A DNA stretch of 7,169 nt, from assembly GCA_021811635.1 (NCBI GenBank), contig JAJZNS010000049.1, positions 1 to 7,169 of the forward strand. Direction: 5' to 3'. Shown one piece after another: positions 1-5,035 of this stretch. The translations under genes and the position numbers were made by a program. Below the pieces are notes generated by a model. It had not been told where the DNA came from. It saw only the letters and a program-made list of their open reading frames with translations, and searched no databases. Numbering within the stretch: position 1 is the first letter of the stretch; each line of letters starts with the position of its first letter. This DNA comes from Thermoplasmata archaeon. Its GTDB lineage: Archaea; Thermoplasmatota; Thermoplasmata; Thermoplasmatales; Thermoplasmataceae.

Positions 1-152
1 CATGGGTGCCGGTGTTCAGCTACACCCTGGTTCCCGGGAACTTCACCGTATACGAGGTAATCACAAAACATGGTTTCTACATAGACGATCATTCGCTGCA
101 GGTGTTCGATTACATTGCCAACGGGTTCCTGGTGGACAGAAAAATCGGCTAG
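1..152 (+). CDS. C-terminal fragment of an unrecognised protein (partial, 5' end outside the window)
   Basis: The frame whose codons begin at position 3 is open from the window edge to a TAG at 150-152 and gives 49 residues (starts WVPVFSYTLVPGN, ends ANGFLVDRKIG). The composition is protein-like: hydrophobic and aromatic residues alternate with charged ones (for example HGFYIDDHSLQVFDYI). There is no membrane segment and no cysteine. I do not recognise the family from this tail and assign no function. The next gene on this side (mqnA) runs the other way, so the two genes converge. A T-tract about 57 bases after the stop could end its transcript. The reading frame is only moderately certain because so little of the gene is visible. 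Confidence 0.5.
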   Translation, partial: WVPVFSYTLVPGNFTVYEVITKHGFYIDDHSLQVFDYIANGFLVDRKIG

Positions 153-208
153 ATTTATAGCCGTACCCATTCAGATTACCCTGTACCTATTATTTTCCAT
201 CTCTGATA

Positions 209-214
209 TTTTTT
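209..214 (+). terminator. T-tract, possible archaeal terminator for the upstream + strand gene
   Basis: Six consecutive T residues lie 57 bases after the stop of the leftmost gene, preceded by another T-rich patch at about 188-197. Archaeal RNA polymerase commonly terminates at such oligo-T runs without needing a hairpin. Position after a + strand gene and before a convergent gene fits. It is only a composition signal. Confidence 0.35.
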
Positions 215-237
215 CAAACACCAGACATCATCACTTT

Positions 238-247
238 AGCGATCGCT
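238..247. repeat. Perfect 10-base palindrome AGCGATCGCT between convergent genes
   Basis: AGCGATCGCT is its own reverse complement. It lies between the end of the leftmost gene (152) and the end of mqnA (291). A second, wider inverted repeat overlaps it: CACCAG (219-224) pairs with CTGGTG (246-251) around a 21-base loop. No promoter-like box sits beside it, so a role in termination or protein binding is speculative. Confidence 0.4.
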
Positions 248-279
248 GGTGAACCTATTACATCCATTGTGTTTGAAGC

Positions 280-296
280 GTGTGACCCGTTCACAC
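280..296. repeat. Hairpin-forming inverted repeat straddling the mqnA stop codon
   Basis: GTGTGA (280-285) and TCACAC (291-296) are perfect complements around a 5-base loop. The right arm contains the mqnA stop (TCA at 291-293, TGA on the minus strand). It could stabilise the 3' end of the tdh-mqnA transcript. No T-run follows on the minus strand, so it is not a classical hairpin terminator. Confidence 0.35.
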
Positions 297-1043
297 TTGA
301 TCTCTTCTGCCGCTTGAATAAATGGATTCAACGAATTCAATGCTTTTCCTCACGGAATCATCAAATCCATATCGAAGCAGGGAGTAATATTCCGCAAGGA
401 TATGGTCCTTCACTCCAAGTTTACCGGAATTGACCTTCACGGATTCTTCCCGGTACAGGGAGGAATTCCGCACTGCATCGTCAATGATTCCGTTTATGGG
501 TGGGCTGACTGAATCCTTACCCGCCACAGTGACGGCAAAGACCGGAGGAAGGTGGAAGAGCAGGCTGAACTCAAACCCAATATCCATAAGAATTCTGTAC
601 CTGGACTGGTAAACCTTCAGGGCCTCGTCCCCGATCACAAGCGCATAATCCCGCTCGCTCAGTAGATCCCTGGCTTCTGTGAATCTTGAAGGGATGAACT
701 CAAGATCAAGGCCGAGCCTCTCAGATATTGCCTTCGCGTAGAAGAGGGTAGTCTCTGAATGCGCTGTCACGGAAACCTGTGACCCCTTTTTTATGGATAA
801 TTGTGTTGAAACAAGGATGGTTGAAAGTATCTTTCCGTTTGAGTGGATCGTGCCGCTATCTATCAGGCTGAGTCTGTCCATGTTCCTGATATATCCCAGC
901 AGCGATACCATTCCGTAATCATACCTTCCTTCGATCACCCCGTCAAGAATGGCTGATGGTGTGGCCCTGACGGTATCAATACCGGAAATTGCCCTGCAAA
1001 GCGGATCGGAATGGGTGAAACTGATCAGAGCCAGTGTTGCCAT
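291..1043 (-). CDS. mqnA: Chorismate dehydratase MqnA (futalosine menaquinone pathway)
   Basis: The 250-residue protein belongs to the MqnA/MqnD family of periplasmic-binding-protein-like enzymes. MqnA removes water from chorismate to give 3-enolpyruvylbenzoate, the first step of the futalosine route to menaquinone. Visible signatures are the N-terminal LALISFTHSDPL, the HSNGKILSTILVS segment (67-79), the AHSETT loop (94-99), and ALVIGDEAL (134-142), which is diagnostic for MqnA rather than MqnD. A FHLPPVFAV segment (163-171) matches the usual LPxVFA region. The tryptophan commonly found just before that region is not present, so the protein is divergent. The ATG at 1041-1043 is preceded by GAGG (1051-1054) at 7-base spacing, overlapping the tdh stop, so translation is probably coupled to tdh. 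Family assignment is firm. The exact enzyme is inferred from motifs. Menaquinone is used in the respiratory chain, and the rest of the pathway is not in the window. Confidence 0.82.
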   Translation of the reverse strand: MATLALISFTHSDPLCRAISGIDTVRATPSAILDGVIEGRYDYGMVSLLGYIRNMDRLSLIDSGTIHSNGKILSTILVSTQLSIKKGSQVSVTAHSETTLFYAKAISERLGLDLEFIPSRFTEARDLLSERDYALVIGDEALKVYQSRYRILMDIGFEFSLLFHLPPVFAVTVAGKDSVSPPINGIIDDAVRNSSLYREESVKVNSGKLGVKDHILAEYYSLLRYGFDDSVRKSIEFVESIYSSGRRDQV

Positions 1044-1052
1044 CAGGCAGCC

Positions 1053-1991
1053 TCAGATCACTTTCGGTCTGGCAAGATGGGAAATCATGTCCGAGACCAT
1101 GTGCCGGAAATCAAATCTTGGTTTGAATCCCCAATCGGCAGATGCCGCAGAGTAATCAAGGGACTCTGGCCACTGGTCCGCTATTTCCTGCCTGAAGTCC
1201 GGCCTGTACGTTACCCTGAAGGAGGGAAAATGCCTGTGCAGCTCCTCCTCGAGTTCTTTAGGGGTAAAGCTGAAGGATGAAACGTGATAGTCCGTTCTTC
1301 TTGTGAGCCTTGAACTATCCGCCTCCGAGAGATCGATGAGGGATGATATGGCATCCTGCATATACATCATGGGAAGCCTTGTGTCTTCTCTCAGGAAGCA
1401 TTCATATGGCTCCTGGTGCGCTGCAGCTACGATCATCTCTATGGAATAATCTGTAGTTCCGCCCCCGGGTGGAGAGAGATAGCTGATGAGGCCGGGGAAC
1501 CTCAGTCCCCTGCAGTCCAGGCTGAATTTGGAAGAAAAATAGTCGCCTAGGAGTTCGGCTGCATACTTTGTAATCCCATACATTGTCCTTGGACGCACAA
1601 TGGTGGTAGGGGGGACGTTTTTCTTTGGGGTATCCGGGCCAAAGACGCCAATGGTACTGGGTATTATGACCTGCTTCACCCCCTGATCTCTTGCTGTGGT
1701 CAATACATTCCAGGTCCCGAGCAGGTTCACGTCGAATGCGAGAGTCGGATTCTTTTCACCGGAGGCTGAAAGGAGCGCGGCAAGATGGAATATCTTCTGC
1801 ACACCATTATCCCGGATTATTTTTCCAAGTCCATCGCGGTCGCGCACATCCGCCTCCTCAAATTGAATATCTGAATCAGGCATTCTGCGGATATCGCATG
1901 CCAGCACGGAATCCCTGCCATACTTCCTGGCCAGTGCAGTTACAAGTTCCGAGCCTACCTGTCCGGAAGCTCCGGTAACGAGAATTTTCAT
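1053..1991 (-). CDS. tdh: L-threonine 3-dehydrogenase, short-chain dehydrogenase/epimerase-like type
   Basis: The 312-residue protein has the extended SDR fold. It shows an NAD-binding Rossmann motif GASGQVG (7-13), an acidic D33 after the second strand, and HLAALLS (69-75). The catalytic set is S112/T113 in PST plus Y138 and K142 in YGITK. The RFPGLIS stretch followed by PPGGGTTDYSIEM (174-186) is characteristic of SDR-type threonine dehydrogenases such as those of Thermoplasma and Flavobacterium, and separates it from sugar epimerases. It oxidises L-threonine to 2-amino-3-ketobutyrate with NAD+. The next enzyme of the pathway, KBL, is encoded divergently just upstream, which strongly supports the call. 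The ATG at 1989-1991 lies about 20 bases after a TATA-like box and lacks a Shine-Dalgarno sequence, suggesting a leaderless mRNA. mqnA follows in the same transcript after 9 bases. It has the usual family length. Confidence 0.92.
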   Translation of the reverse strand: MKILVTGASGQVGSELVTALARKYGRDSVLACDIRRMPDSDIQFEEADVRDRDGLGKIIRDNGVQKIFHLAALLSASGEKNPTLAFDVNLLGTWNVLTTARDQGVKQVIIPSTIGVFGPDTPKKNVPPTTIVRPRTMYGITKYAAELLGDYFSSKFSLDCRGLRFPGLISYLSPPGGGTTDYSIEMIVAAAHQEPYECFLREDTRLPMMYMQDAISSLIDLSEADSSRLTRRTDYHVSSFSFTPKELEEELHRHFPSFRVTYRPDFRQEIADQWPESLDYSAASADWGFKPRFDFRHMVSDMISHLARPKVI

Positions 1992-2009
1992 GGTTCAGCA
2001 ACGCACGGA

Positions 2010-2019
2010 TTTTAAAAAA
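2010..2019 (-). promoter_or_regulatory. TATA-like box for tdh-mqnA
   Basis: Read on the minus strand the sequence is TTTTTTAAAA, centred about 23 bases before the tdh ATG. That spacing puts the transcription start at or next to the ATG, in line with a leaderless mRNA, and no Shine-Dalgarno sequence is present. The box is nearly symmetrical (TTTTAAAAAA on the + strand), so it might also fire rightward, with a start expected near 2040. Confidence 0.6.
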
Positions 2020-2050
2020 GATTGACACTTCAGCTTCGGGCGCTTTGTAC

Positions 2051-2194
2051 GTGATATTGCATGAGACACAAACAGGGTATCACACTGAAGTGGCAACACT
2101 GATTGATTACAAAGGCAAGTTTGTGGACTTCTGGCGCAAAGATACTTCACTGGGATTTTTTGGAGATAACTGGCGATATGATTATGCTGTATAA
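2051..2194 (+). CDS. Possible small protein or relic C-terminus of a lost gene (uncertain)
   Basis: A + strand frame is open from 1979 to a TAA at 2192-2194. It has no ATG but has TTG at 2045 and GTG at 2051 as possible starts, and the latter would give 47 residues. The translation looks protein-like and aromatic-rich in its second half (KGKFVDFWRKDTSLGFFG then DNWRYDYAV). It has no cysteine, unlike the competing frames. The near-symmetrical TATA box at 2010-2019 would place a rightward start near 2040, just before these start codons. Against it, there is no Shine-Dalgarno sequence, arginine codons are CGC and CGA rather than the AGG favoured by the neighbours, and I recognise no family. It could be a small gene, a decayed gene end cut by the tdh promoter, or chance. 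Confidence 0.18.
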   Translation: MILHETQTGYHTEVATLIDYKGKFVDFWRKDTSLGFFGDNWRYDYAV

Positions 2195-2244
2195 TCGACC
2201 CTGCCTGTTGCATGGTTCCTGCCTTATCGCTCAGTGCTTTCTCT

Positions 2245-2258
2245 GTACACAGGTGTAC
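2245..2258. promoter_or_regulatory. Candidate operator: inverted repeat GTACAC-AG-GTGTAC
   Basis: Two perfect 6-base arms are separated by 2 bases in the middle of the tdh/kbl intergenic region. Arm length and tight spacing resemble a binding site for a dimeric helix-turn-helix regulator. It lies about 225 bases upstream of the tdh box and about 120 bases upstream of the kbl box, so it does not directly block either promoter. No regulator gene lies beside it. Confidence 0.35.
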
Positions 2259-2276
2259 GAATTCCTGCATGCTTTC

Positions 2277-2307
2277 CGCATTGAAACTCCTGACAGCAGA
2301 CAATGCG
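2277..2307. repeat. Inverted repeat CGCATTG / CAATGCG, 17-base loop
   Basis: CGCATTG (2277-2283) and CAATGCG (2301-2307) are perfect 7-base complements. They could form a modest stem in RNA or be two half-sites in DNA. The stem lies upstream of the predicted kbl start, so it would not be in the kbl mRNA. No function is assigned. Confidence 0.3.
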
Positions 2308-2352
2308 AATGCTCTGGTTTAAGATGTGGGAATTTCCGAAACTCCTTATTCC

Positions 2353-2363
2353 TCGCGACGCGA
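2353..2363. promoter_or_regulatory. Candidate operator: palindrome TCGCG-A-CGCGA before the kbl promoter
   Basis: Two perfect 5-base arms flank a single central base. The palindrome ends 12 bases before the kbl TATA-like box, next to where the BRE lies in archaeal promoters. It is G+C-rich against an A/T-rich surround. A regulator bound here could help or hinder TBP/TFB recruitment. This rests on position and symmetry only. Confidence 0.4.
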
Positions 2364-2375
2364 ATTACCGATCAA

Positions 2376-2384
2376 AAGATATTT
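2376..2384 (+). promoter_or_regulatory. TATA-like box for the kbl-sfsA-nth operon
   Basis: AAGATATTT is centred about 29 bases before the kbl ATG. This predicts a transcript starting at or a few bases before the ATG. No Shine-Dalgarno sequence precedes the ATG, which fits a leaderless mRNA, as for tdh on the other side. Confidence 0.5.
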
Positions 2385-2408
2385 GTGCAGACTAAAATAG
2401 ACTGTAAC

Positions 2409-3590
2409 ATGACAGGCAGAACAGACTGGGCTTCGAAAGAGATAGATCAGCTGAAGTCCGAGGGGAGATACATTCCAATTAGGACGATTGAGAGCGCTCA
2501 GGGCGCCTACGTCCGCATAGACGGCAGGAAGATGCTCAACCTTTGCTCCAACAACTATCTGGGACTTGCAAACCACCCTGAAGTAAGGAAGGCTGCCATT
2601 GAAGCCATCGAGGAATTTGGCGTTGGTGCTGGCGCAGTTAGATCCATAGCCGGAACCAACACGATCCACATGAAGGTGGAGAGGAAGCTTGCGGAGTTCA
2701 AGAACATGGAGAGTTCAATAGTTTTTCAGGGAGGCCTGCTGGCAAACTCAGGGACAATTCCTGTAATGGTGGGGAAGGACGATGTCGTCTTCAGCGAAGA
2801 ACTCAACCATGCTAGCATTATCGACGGCGTCAGGCTGAGTTCTGCCAGGAGGGTAGTTTACGGGCACCTAGACATGGAAGACCTGGAATCCAAACTCAAG
2901 AGTGAAAGGAACACCGGAAAGAAAGCCATGATCATCTCTGACGGGGTATTCAGCATGGACGGCGATATTGCGCCCCTTGACAGGATCACCGAGCTTGGGG
3001 AAAAATACGACGCCATGGTATACGTGGACGATGCCCATGGAGAAGGTGTCCTTGGAAGCCATGGCAGGGGTATAGTGGATCATTTCCACCTTCACGACAG
3101 GGTGGATCTGGAGATGGGCACATTCTCAAAGGCCCTTGGTACAATGGGGGGATTTTCTGCCGGTTCCCGCGATCTGATAGATTTGCTGCACCAGAGATCA
3201 AGGCCATTTCTGTTCAGCAGTGCTCTGAATCCGGGCGATACCGCTGCCGTGCTGAAATCCATAGAGATACTGGAACGCGACGATTCACTGGTGAAGAAGC
3301 TCTGGAAGAATTCCGATCGCCTGAAAAGCGGCCTGAATGATGCGGGATTCAACACGGGGAAGAGCAAGACGCCTATTACCCCCGTAATTATCGGTGATGA
3401 GAAGAAGACCCTTGAACTGAGCTCTGCACTCTATAAGGATGGCGTTTTCGCTTCACCCATTGTATTCCCGACTGTTGCTAGGGGCGCTGCAAGAATCAGG
3501 CTCATGCCCTCCGCAGTGCACTCGGATGAGGACATTGCCCTCGCAGTGGAGGAATTCAGGAAGATAGGGAAAAGCATTGGCGTTGTTTGA
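2409..3590 (+). CDS. kbl: 2-amino-3-ketobutyrate CoA ligase (glycine C-acetyltransferase)
   Basis: This PLP-dependent alpha-oxoamine synthase cleaves 2-amino-3-ketobutyrate with CoA to glycine and acetyl-CoA. Visible features are LCSNNYLGLANHPEV (45-59), GVGAGAVRSIAGTN (71-84), ELNHASIIDG with H134 expected to stack on PLP, SDGVFSMDGD (177-186), VDDAHGEG (206-213) with D207 and H210 as cofactor contacts, and GTFSKALGTMGG with K241 as the Schiff-base lysine. Relatives in the same family are BioF, ALA synthase and serine palmitoyltransferase. The divergent tdh decides for KBL. The frame is open further upstream, to a TTG at 2103, but the ATG at 2409 gives 393 residues, the normal length, and sits correctly after the TATA box. 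The extra upstream residues are unrelated in character. sfsA overlaps its end by 14 bases. Confidence 0.92.
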   Translation: MTGRTDWASKEIDQLKSEGRYIPIRTIESAQGAYVRIDGRKMLNLCSNNYLGLANHPEVRKAAIEAIEEFGVGAGAVRSIAGTNTIHMKVERKLAEFKNMESSIVFQGGLLANSGTIPVMVGKDDVVFSEELNHASIIDGVRLSSARRVVYGHLDMEDLESKLKSERNTGKKAMIISDGVFSMDGDIAPLDRITELGEKYDAMVYVDDAHGEGVLGSHGRGIVDHFHLHDRVDLEMGTFSKALGTMGGFSAGSRDLIDLLHQRSRPFLFSSALNPGDTAAVLKSIEILERDDSLVKKLWKNSDRLKSGLNDAGFNTGKSKTPITPVIIGDEKKTLELSSALYKDGVFASPIVFPTVARGAARIRLMPSAVHSDEDIALAVEEFRKIGKSIGVV

Positions 3591-4284
3591 CGGGTCTTTC
3601 CCGCTGAAAGATCTCCCGATTGGACTCGTGCTGTACAGATTTGGCGATCTCTTTCAGGGCATGGTGGTAGAGAGGAAAAACAGGTTCCTGGTGATCGCTT
3701 CCCATGATGGCAGGGACTTCGAATGCCATCTCCACGATCCTGGAAGGCTGAAGGAACTTATTTTTCCAGGCAACTTTGTCCTCATAAGACGCGCGCATGC
3801 CGCGAGAACGGAGTACAGGATATCTGCGGCACGGCGTGGATCCTTTTGGATACTTGTTGATTCTGGCATACATTCGGATATAGCTTCCCATCTGCTTTGC
3901 GACGGCTTCAGGCAGGAGGTGCCCCTTTCCGGTAAGAGAATAGACTTTGCTTGGGAAAGTGGCGCCGGCATGGTCTACCTTGAGGTGAAGGGGTGCTCGC
4001 TTGCCCTTGATTCAGTGGCACTTTTCCCTGATGCACCCACAAAGCGCGGAACGGAACAGGTAAGAGCACTTACCGATTATGTACGTGAAGGCGGGAGGGC
4101 ATACGTGCTCTTCCTGGTTTTCTCTGAAGATGCCACAAGTTTCCAGGCGAACAGCAAAACTGACCCTGATTTTGCAGATCAGCTCGAAGCTTTCCTCGCT
4201 GCAGGCGGTGAAGTGCTGACGGCAAAGGCCGGGTTTAGGGGAAATACCCTTGTTTACCTTGGATCAGTCCCGCTTGGAGGATGA
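3577..4284 (+). CDS. sfsA: SfsA family protein, probable DNA-binding or nuclease-like
   Basis: The 235-residue protein matches SfsA (sugar fermentation stimulation protein), whose true activity is unsettled. An N-terminal OB-like part carries VERKNRFLV (31-39) and HLHDPGRLKEL (51-61). The C-terminal part carries KRIDF (120-124), YLEVKG (134-139) and FPDAPTKRGTEQV (150-162). The D123 and E136-x-K138 arrangement is the PD-(D/E)XK nuclease signature, so DNA binding or cleavage is plausible. The stated start is a TTG inside the kbl end, with a purine-rich AGGGA just upstream. A TAG at 3565-3567 prevents anything earlier. A TTG at 3583, GTG at 3628 or ATG at 3661 are alternatives. The GTG would leave about a dozen residues before the conserved ERKNRFLV, close to the bacterial length. 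nth follows after 3 bases. Family is firm; start and function are not. Confidence 0.85.
   Translation: MALFDGSFPLKDLPIGLVLYRFGDLFQGMVVERKNRFLVIASHDGRDFECHLHDPGRLKELIFPGNFVLIRRAHAARTEYRISAARRGSFWILVDSGIHSDIASHLLCDGFRQEVPLSGKRIDFAWESGAGMVYLEVKGCSLALDSVALFPDAPTKRGTEQVRALTDYVREGGRAYVLFLVFSEDATSFQANSKTDPDFADQLEAFLAAGGEVLTAKAGFRGNTLVYLGSVPLGG
4276..4284 (+). promoter_or_regulatory. Strong ribosome binding site for nth, inside the sfsA end
   Basis: GGAGG at 4276-4280 is continued by ATGATC, almost a full complement of the 16S rRNA 3' end, with 7 bases to the nth ATG. It overlaps the last sfsA codons and the TGA at 4282-4284. This fixes the nth start and suggests coupled translation. Confidence 0.75.
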
Positions 4285-4287
4285 TCG

Positions 4288-4926
4288 ATGGGGAATAGAA
4301 CAGCTGACATAAGAGAGATACTGCAGCAGATTGGAAGCCAGGCTCCGCCCCACCATTTCGAGTTTTCCGATCCCTTCTGGGTGCTCATAACGACAATCCT
4401 CTCGCACAGAACAAGGGATGAGGTGACTGACAGCGCTTCAAGAAGGCTGTTTGAAAGGTACGGAAATGCGGATGGCCTGGCCATGGCCGATCCCCGCGAT
4501 GTAGAATCAGTAATTGCAAGGGTGGGATTCTACAGGGTAAAGGCAAAGCGCATCATTCAGGTTTCAAGGATTATAATAGACAGATTTGGAGGCAGGGTGC
4601 CTGAAACGCTGGAGGATCTGGTTTCACTCCCCGGTGTGGGAAGGAAAACGGCCAACGTCGTGCTCTCCGATTCAATGGGAATTCCTGCCATTGCAGTTGA
4701 TACCCATGTCCAGAGAATCAGCAGAAGATTTGGCTGGTCAAGATCGGATGACCCTGCCGCCACTGAAAAAAGACTGATGAAGATTATCCCCAGAGACAGG
4801 TGGGTGGGCCTCAACCCAATGCTGGTGGAATTCGGGAAGACCGTATGCAGGCCTGTCAGGCCGCGATGCGAAATATGCAGGGTTAACTCCTATTGCCGAT
4901 ACTTCTCCAAACGTAAAAAATCGTAG
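4288..4926 (+). CDS. nth: Endonuclease III, DNA glycosylase/AP lyase with iron-sulfur cluster
   Basis: The 212-residue protein is a HhH-GPD base-excision repair enzyme that removes oxidised pyrimidines and nicks the abasic site. The helix-hairpin-helix LPGVGRKTA (114-122) holds the catalytic lysine K120, and D138 lies in VDTHV. Four cysteines, C187, C194, C197 and C203, in the pattern C-x6-C-x2-C-x5-C bind a 4Fe-4S cluster. All these positions match E. coli Nth numbering. The presence of K120 argues against the related thymine glycosylase Mig, which has tyrosine there. The segment ILSHRTRDEVTD (37-48) differs from the bacterial SAQATD loop, where Q41 fills the gap left by the flipped base. 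Here position 41 is arginine. It is third in the kbl-sfsA-nth operon. No oligo-T run follows its stop, so its terminator is unclear. Confidence 0.93.
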   Translation: MGNRTADIREILQQIGSQAPPHHFEFSDPFWVLITTILSHRTRDEVTDSASRRLFERYGNADGLAMADPRDVESVIARVGFYRVKAKRIIQVSRIIIDRFGGRVPETLEDLVSLPGVGRKTANVVLSDSMGIPAIAVDTHVQRISRRFGWSRSDDPAATEKRLMKIIPRDRWVGLNPMLVEFGKTVCRPVRPRCEICRVNSYCRYFSKRKKS

Positions 4927-4967
4927 GTAGTACGCAGACTGATATTTATGCAGGGCAATACAAAAAG

Positions 4968-4976
4968 AAAATATAT
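4968..4976 (+). promoter_or_regulatory. TATA-like box for the ferredoxin-ggr operon
   Basis: AAAATATAT lies about 60 bases before the ferredoxin ATG and predicts a start near 5000 and a leader of roughly 35 bases. Unlike tdh and kbl this transcript would have a leader, and a weak Shine-Dalgarno-like GAGTGAT (5026-5032) precedes the ATG. A second A/T-rich candidate is at 4941-4949. Confidence 0.45.
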
Positions 4977-5035
4977 CACGAGAAGCTTTTACGCTAGCCC
5001 GTTAACACAAGGCGATCAGATAAACGAGTGATAAA

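Larger units (their letters stand above)
1992..2408. other. 417-base divergent control region between tdh and kbl
   Basis: This is the longest non-coding stretch of the window; other gaps are 138 bases or less. It holds TATA-like boxes facing outward at both ends, three inverted repeats (2245-2258, 2277-2307, 2353-2363) and one possible short ORF (2051-2194). The kbl frame stays open back to a TTG at 2103, but the 102 extra residues are rich in cysteine and unlike any KBL. I see no tRNA, rRNA or riboswitch-like fold in it. The two genes it separates act in sequence on threonine, so shared regulation is the natural reading, though this is inference. Confidence 0.6.

Noticed and set aside
238..247. 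The palindrome contains GCGATCGC, the cyanobacterial HIP1 octamer.
   Set aside because: HIP1 is meaningful as a highly repeated element. This is the one copy I noticed, and the genes are archaeal.
280..296. TGTGA-N5-TCACA looks like a CRP binding site.
   Set aside because: The spacer is one base short of the CRP pattern, the site lies at a gene end rather than a promoter, and CRP control of this kind is not expected in archaea.
1053..1991. The SDR protein could be a UDP-glucose 4-epimerase or another sugar epimerase.
   Set aside because: The PPGGGTTDY segment and the kbl neighbour fit threonine dehydrogenase, and no sugar-nucleotide genes are present.
1995..2303. A 102-codon minus strand ORF in the tdh-kbl gap.
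   Set aside because: The translation is cysteine-rich with no recognisable motif, it overlaps the tdh promoter region, and it has no promoter or ribosome site of its own.
2409..3590. The alpha-oxoamine synthase could be BioF (biotin synthesis).
   Set aside because: No biotin genes are nearby, and the divergent threonine dehydrogenase supplies the KBL substrate.
4288..4926. The HhH-GPD protein could be the mismatch glycosylase Mig.
   Set aside because: It keeps the catalytic lysine K120 that Mig lacks. The unusual loop is reported as a finding instead.
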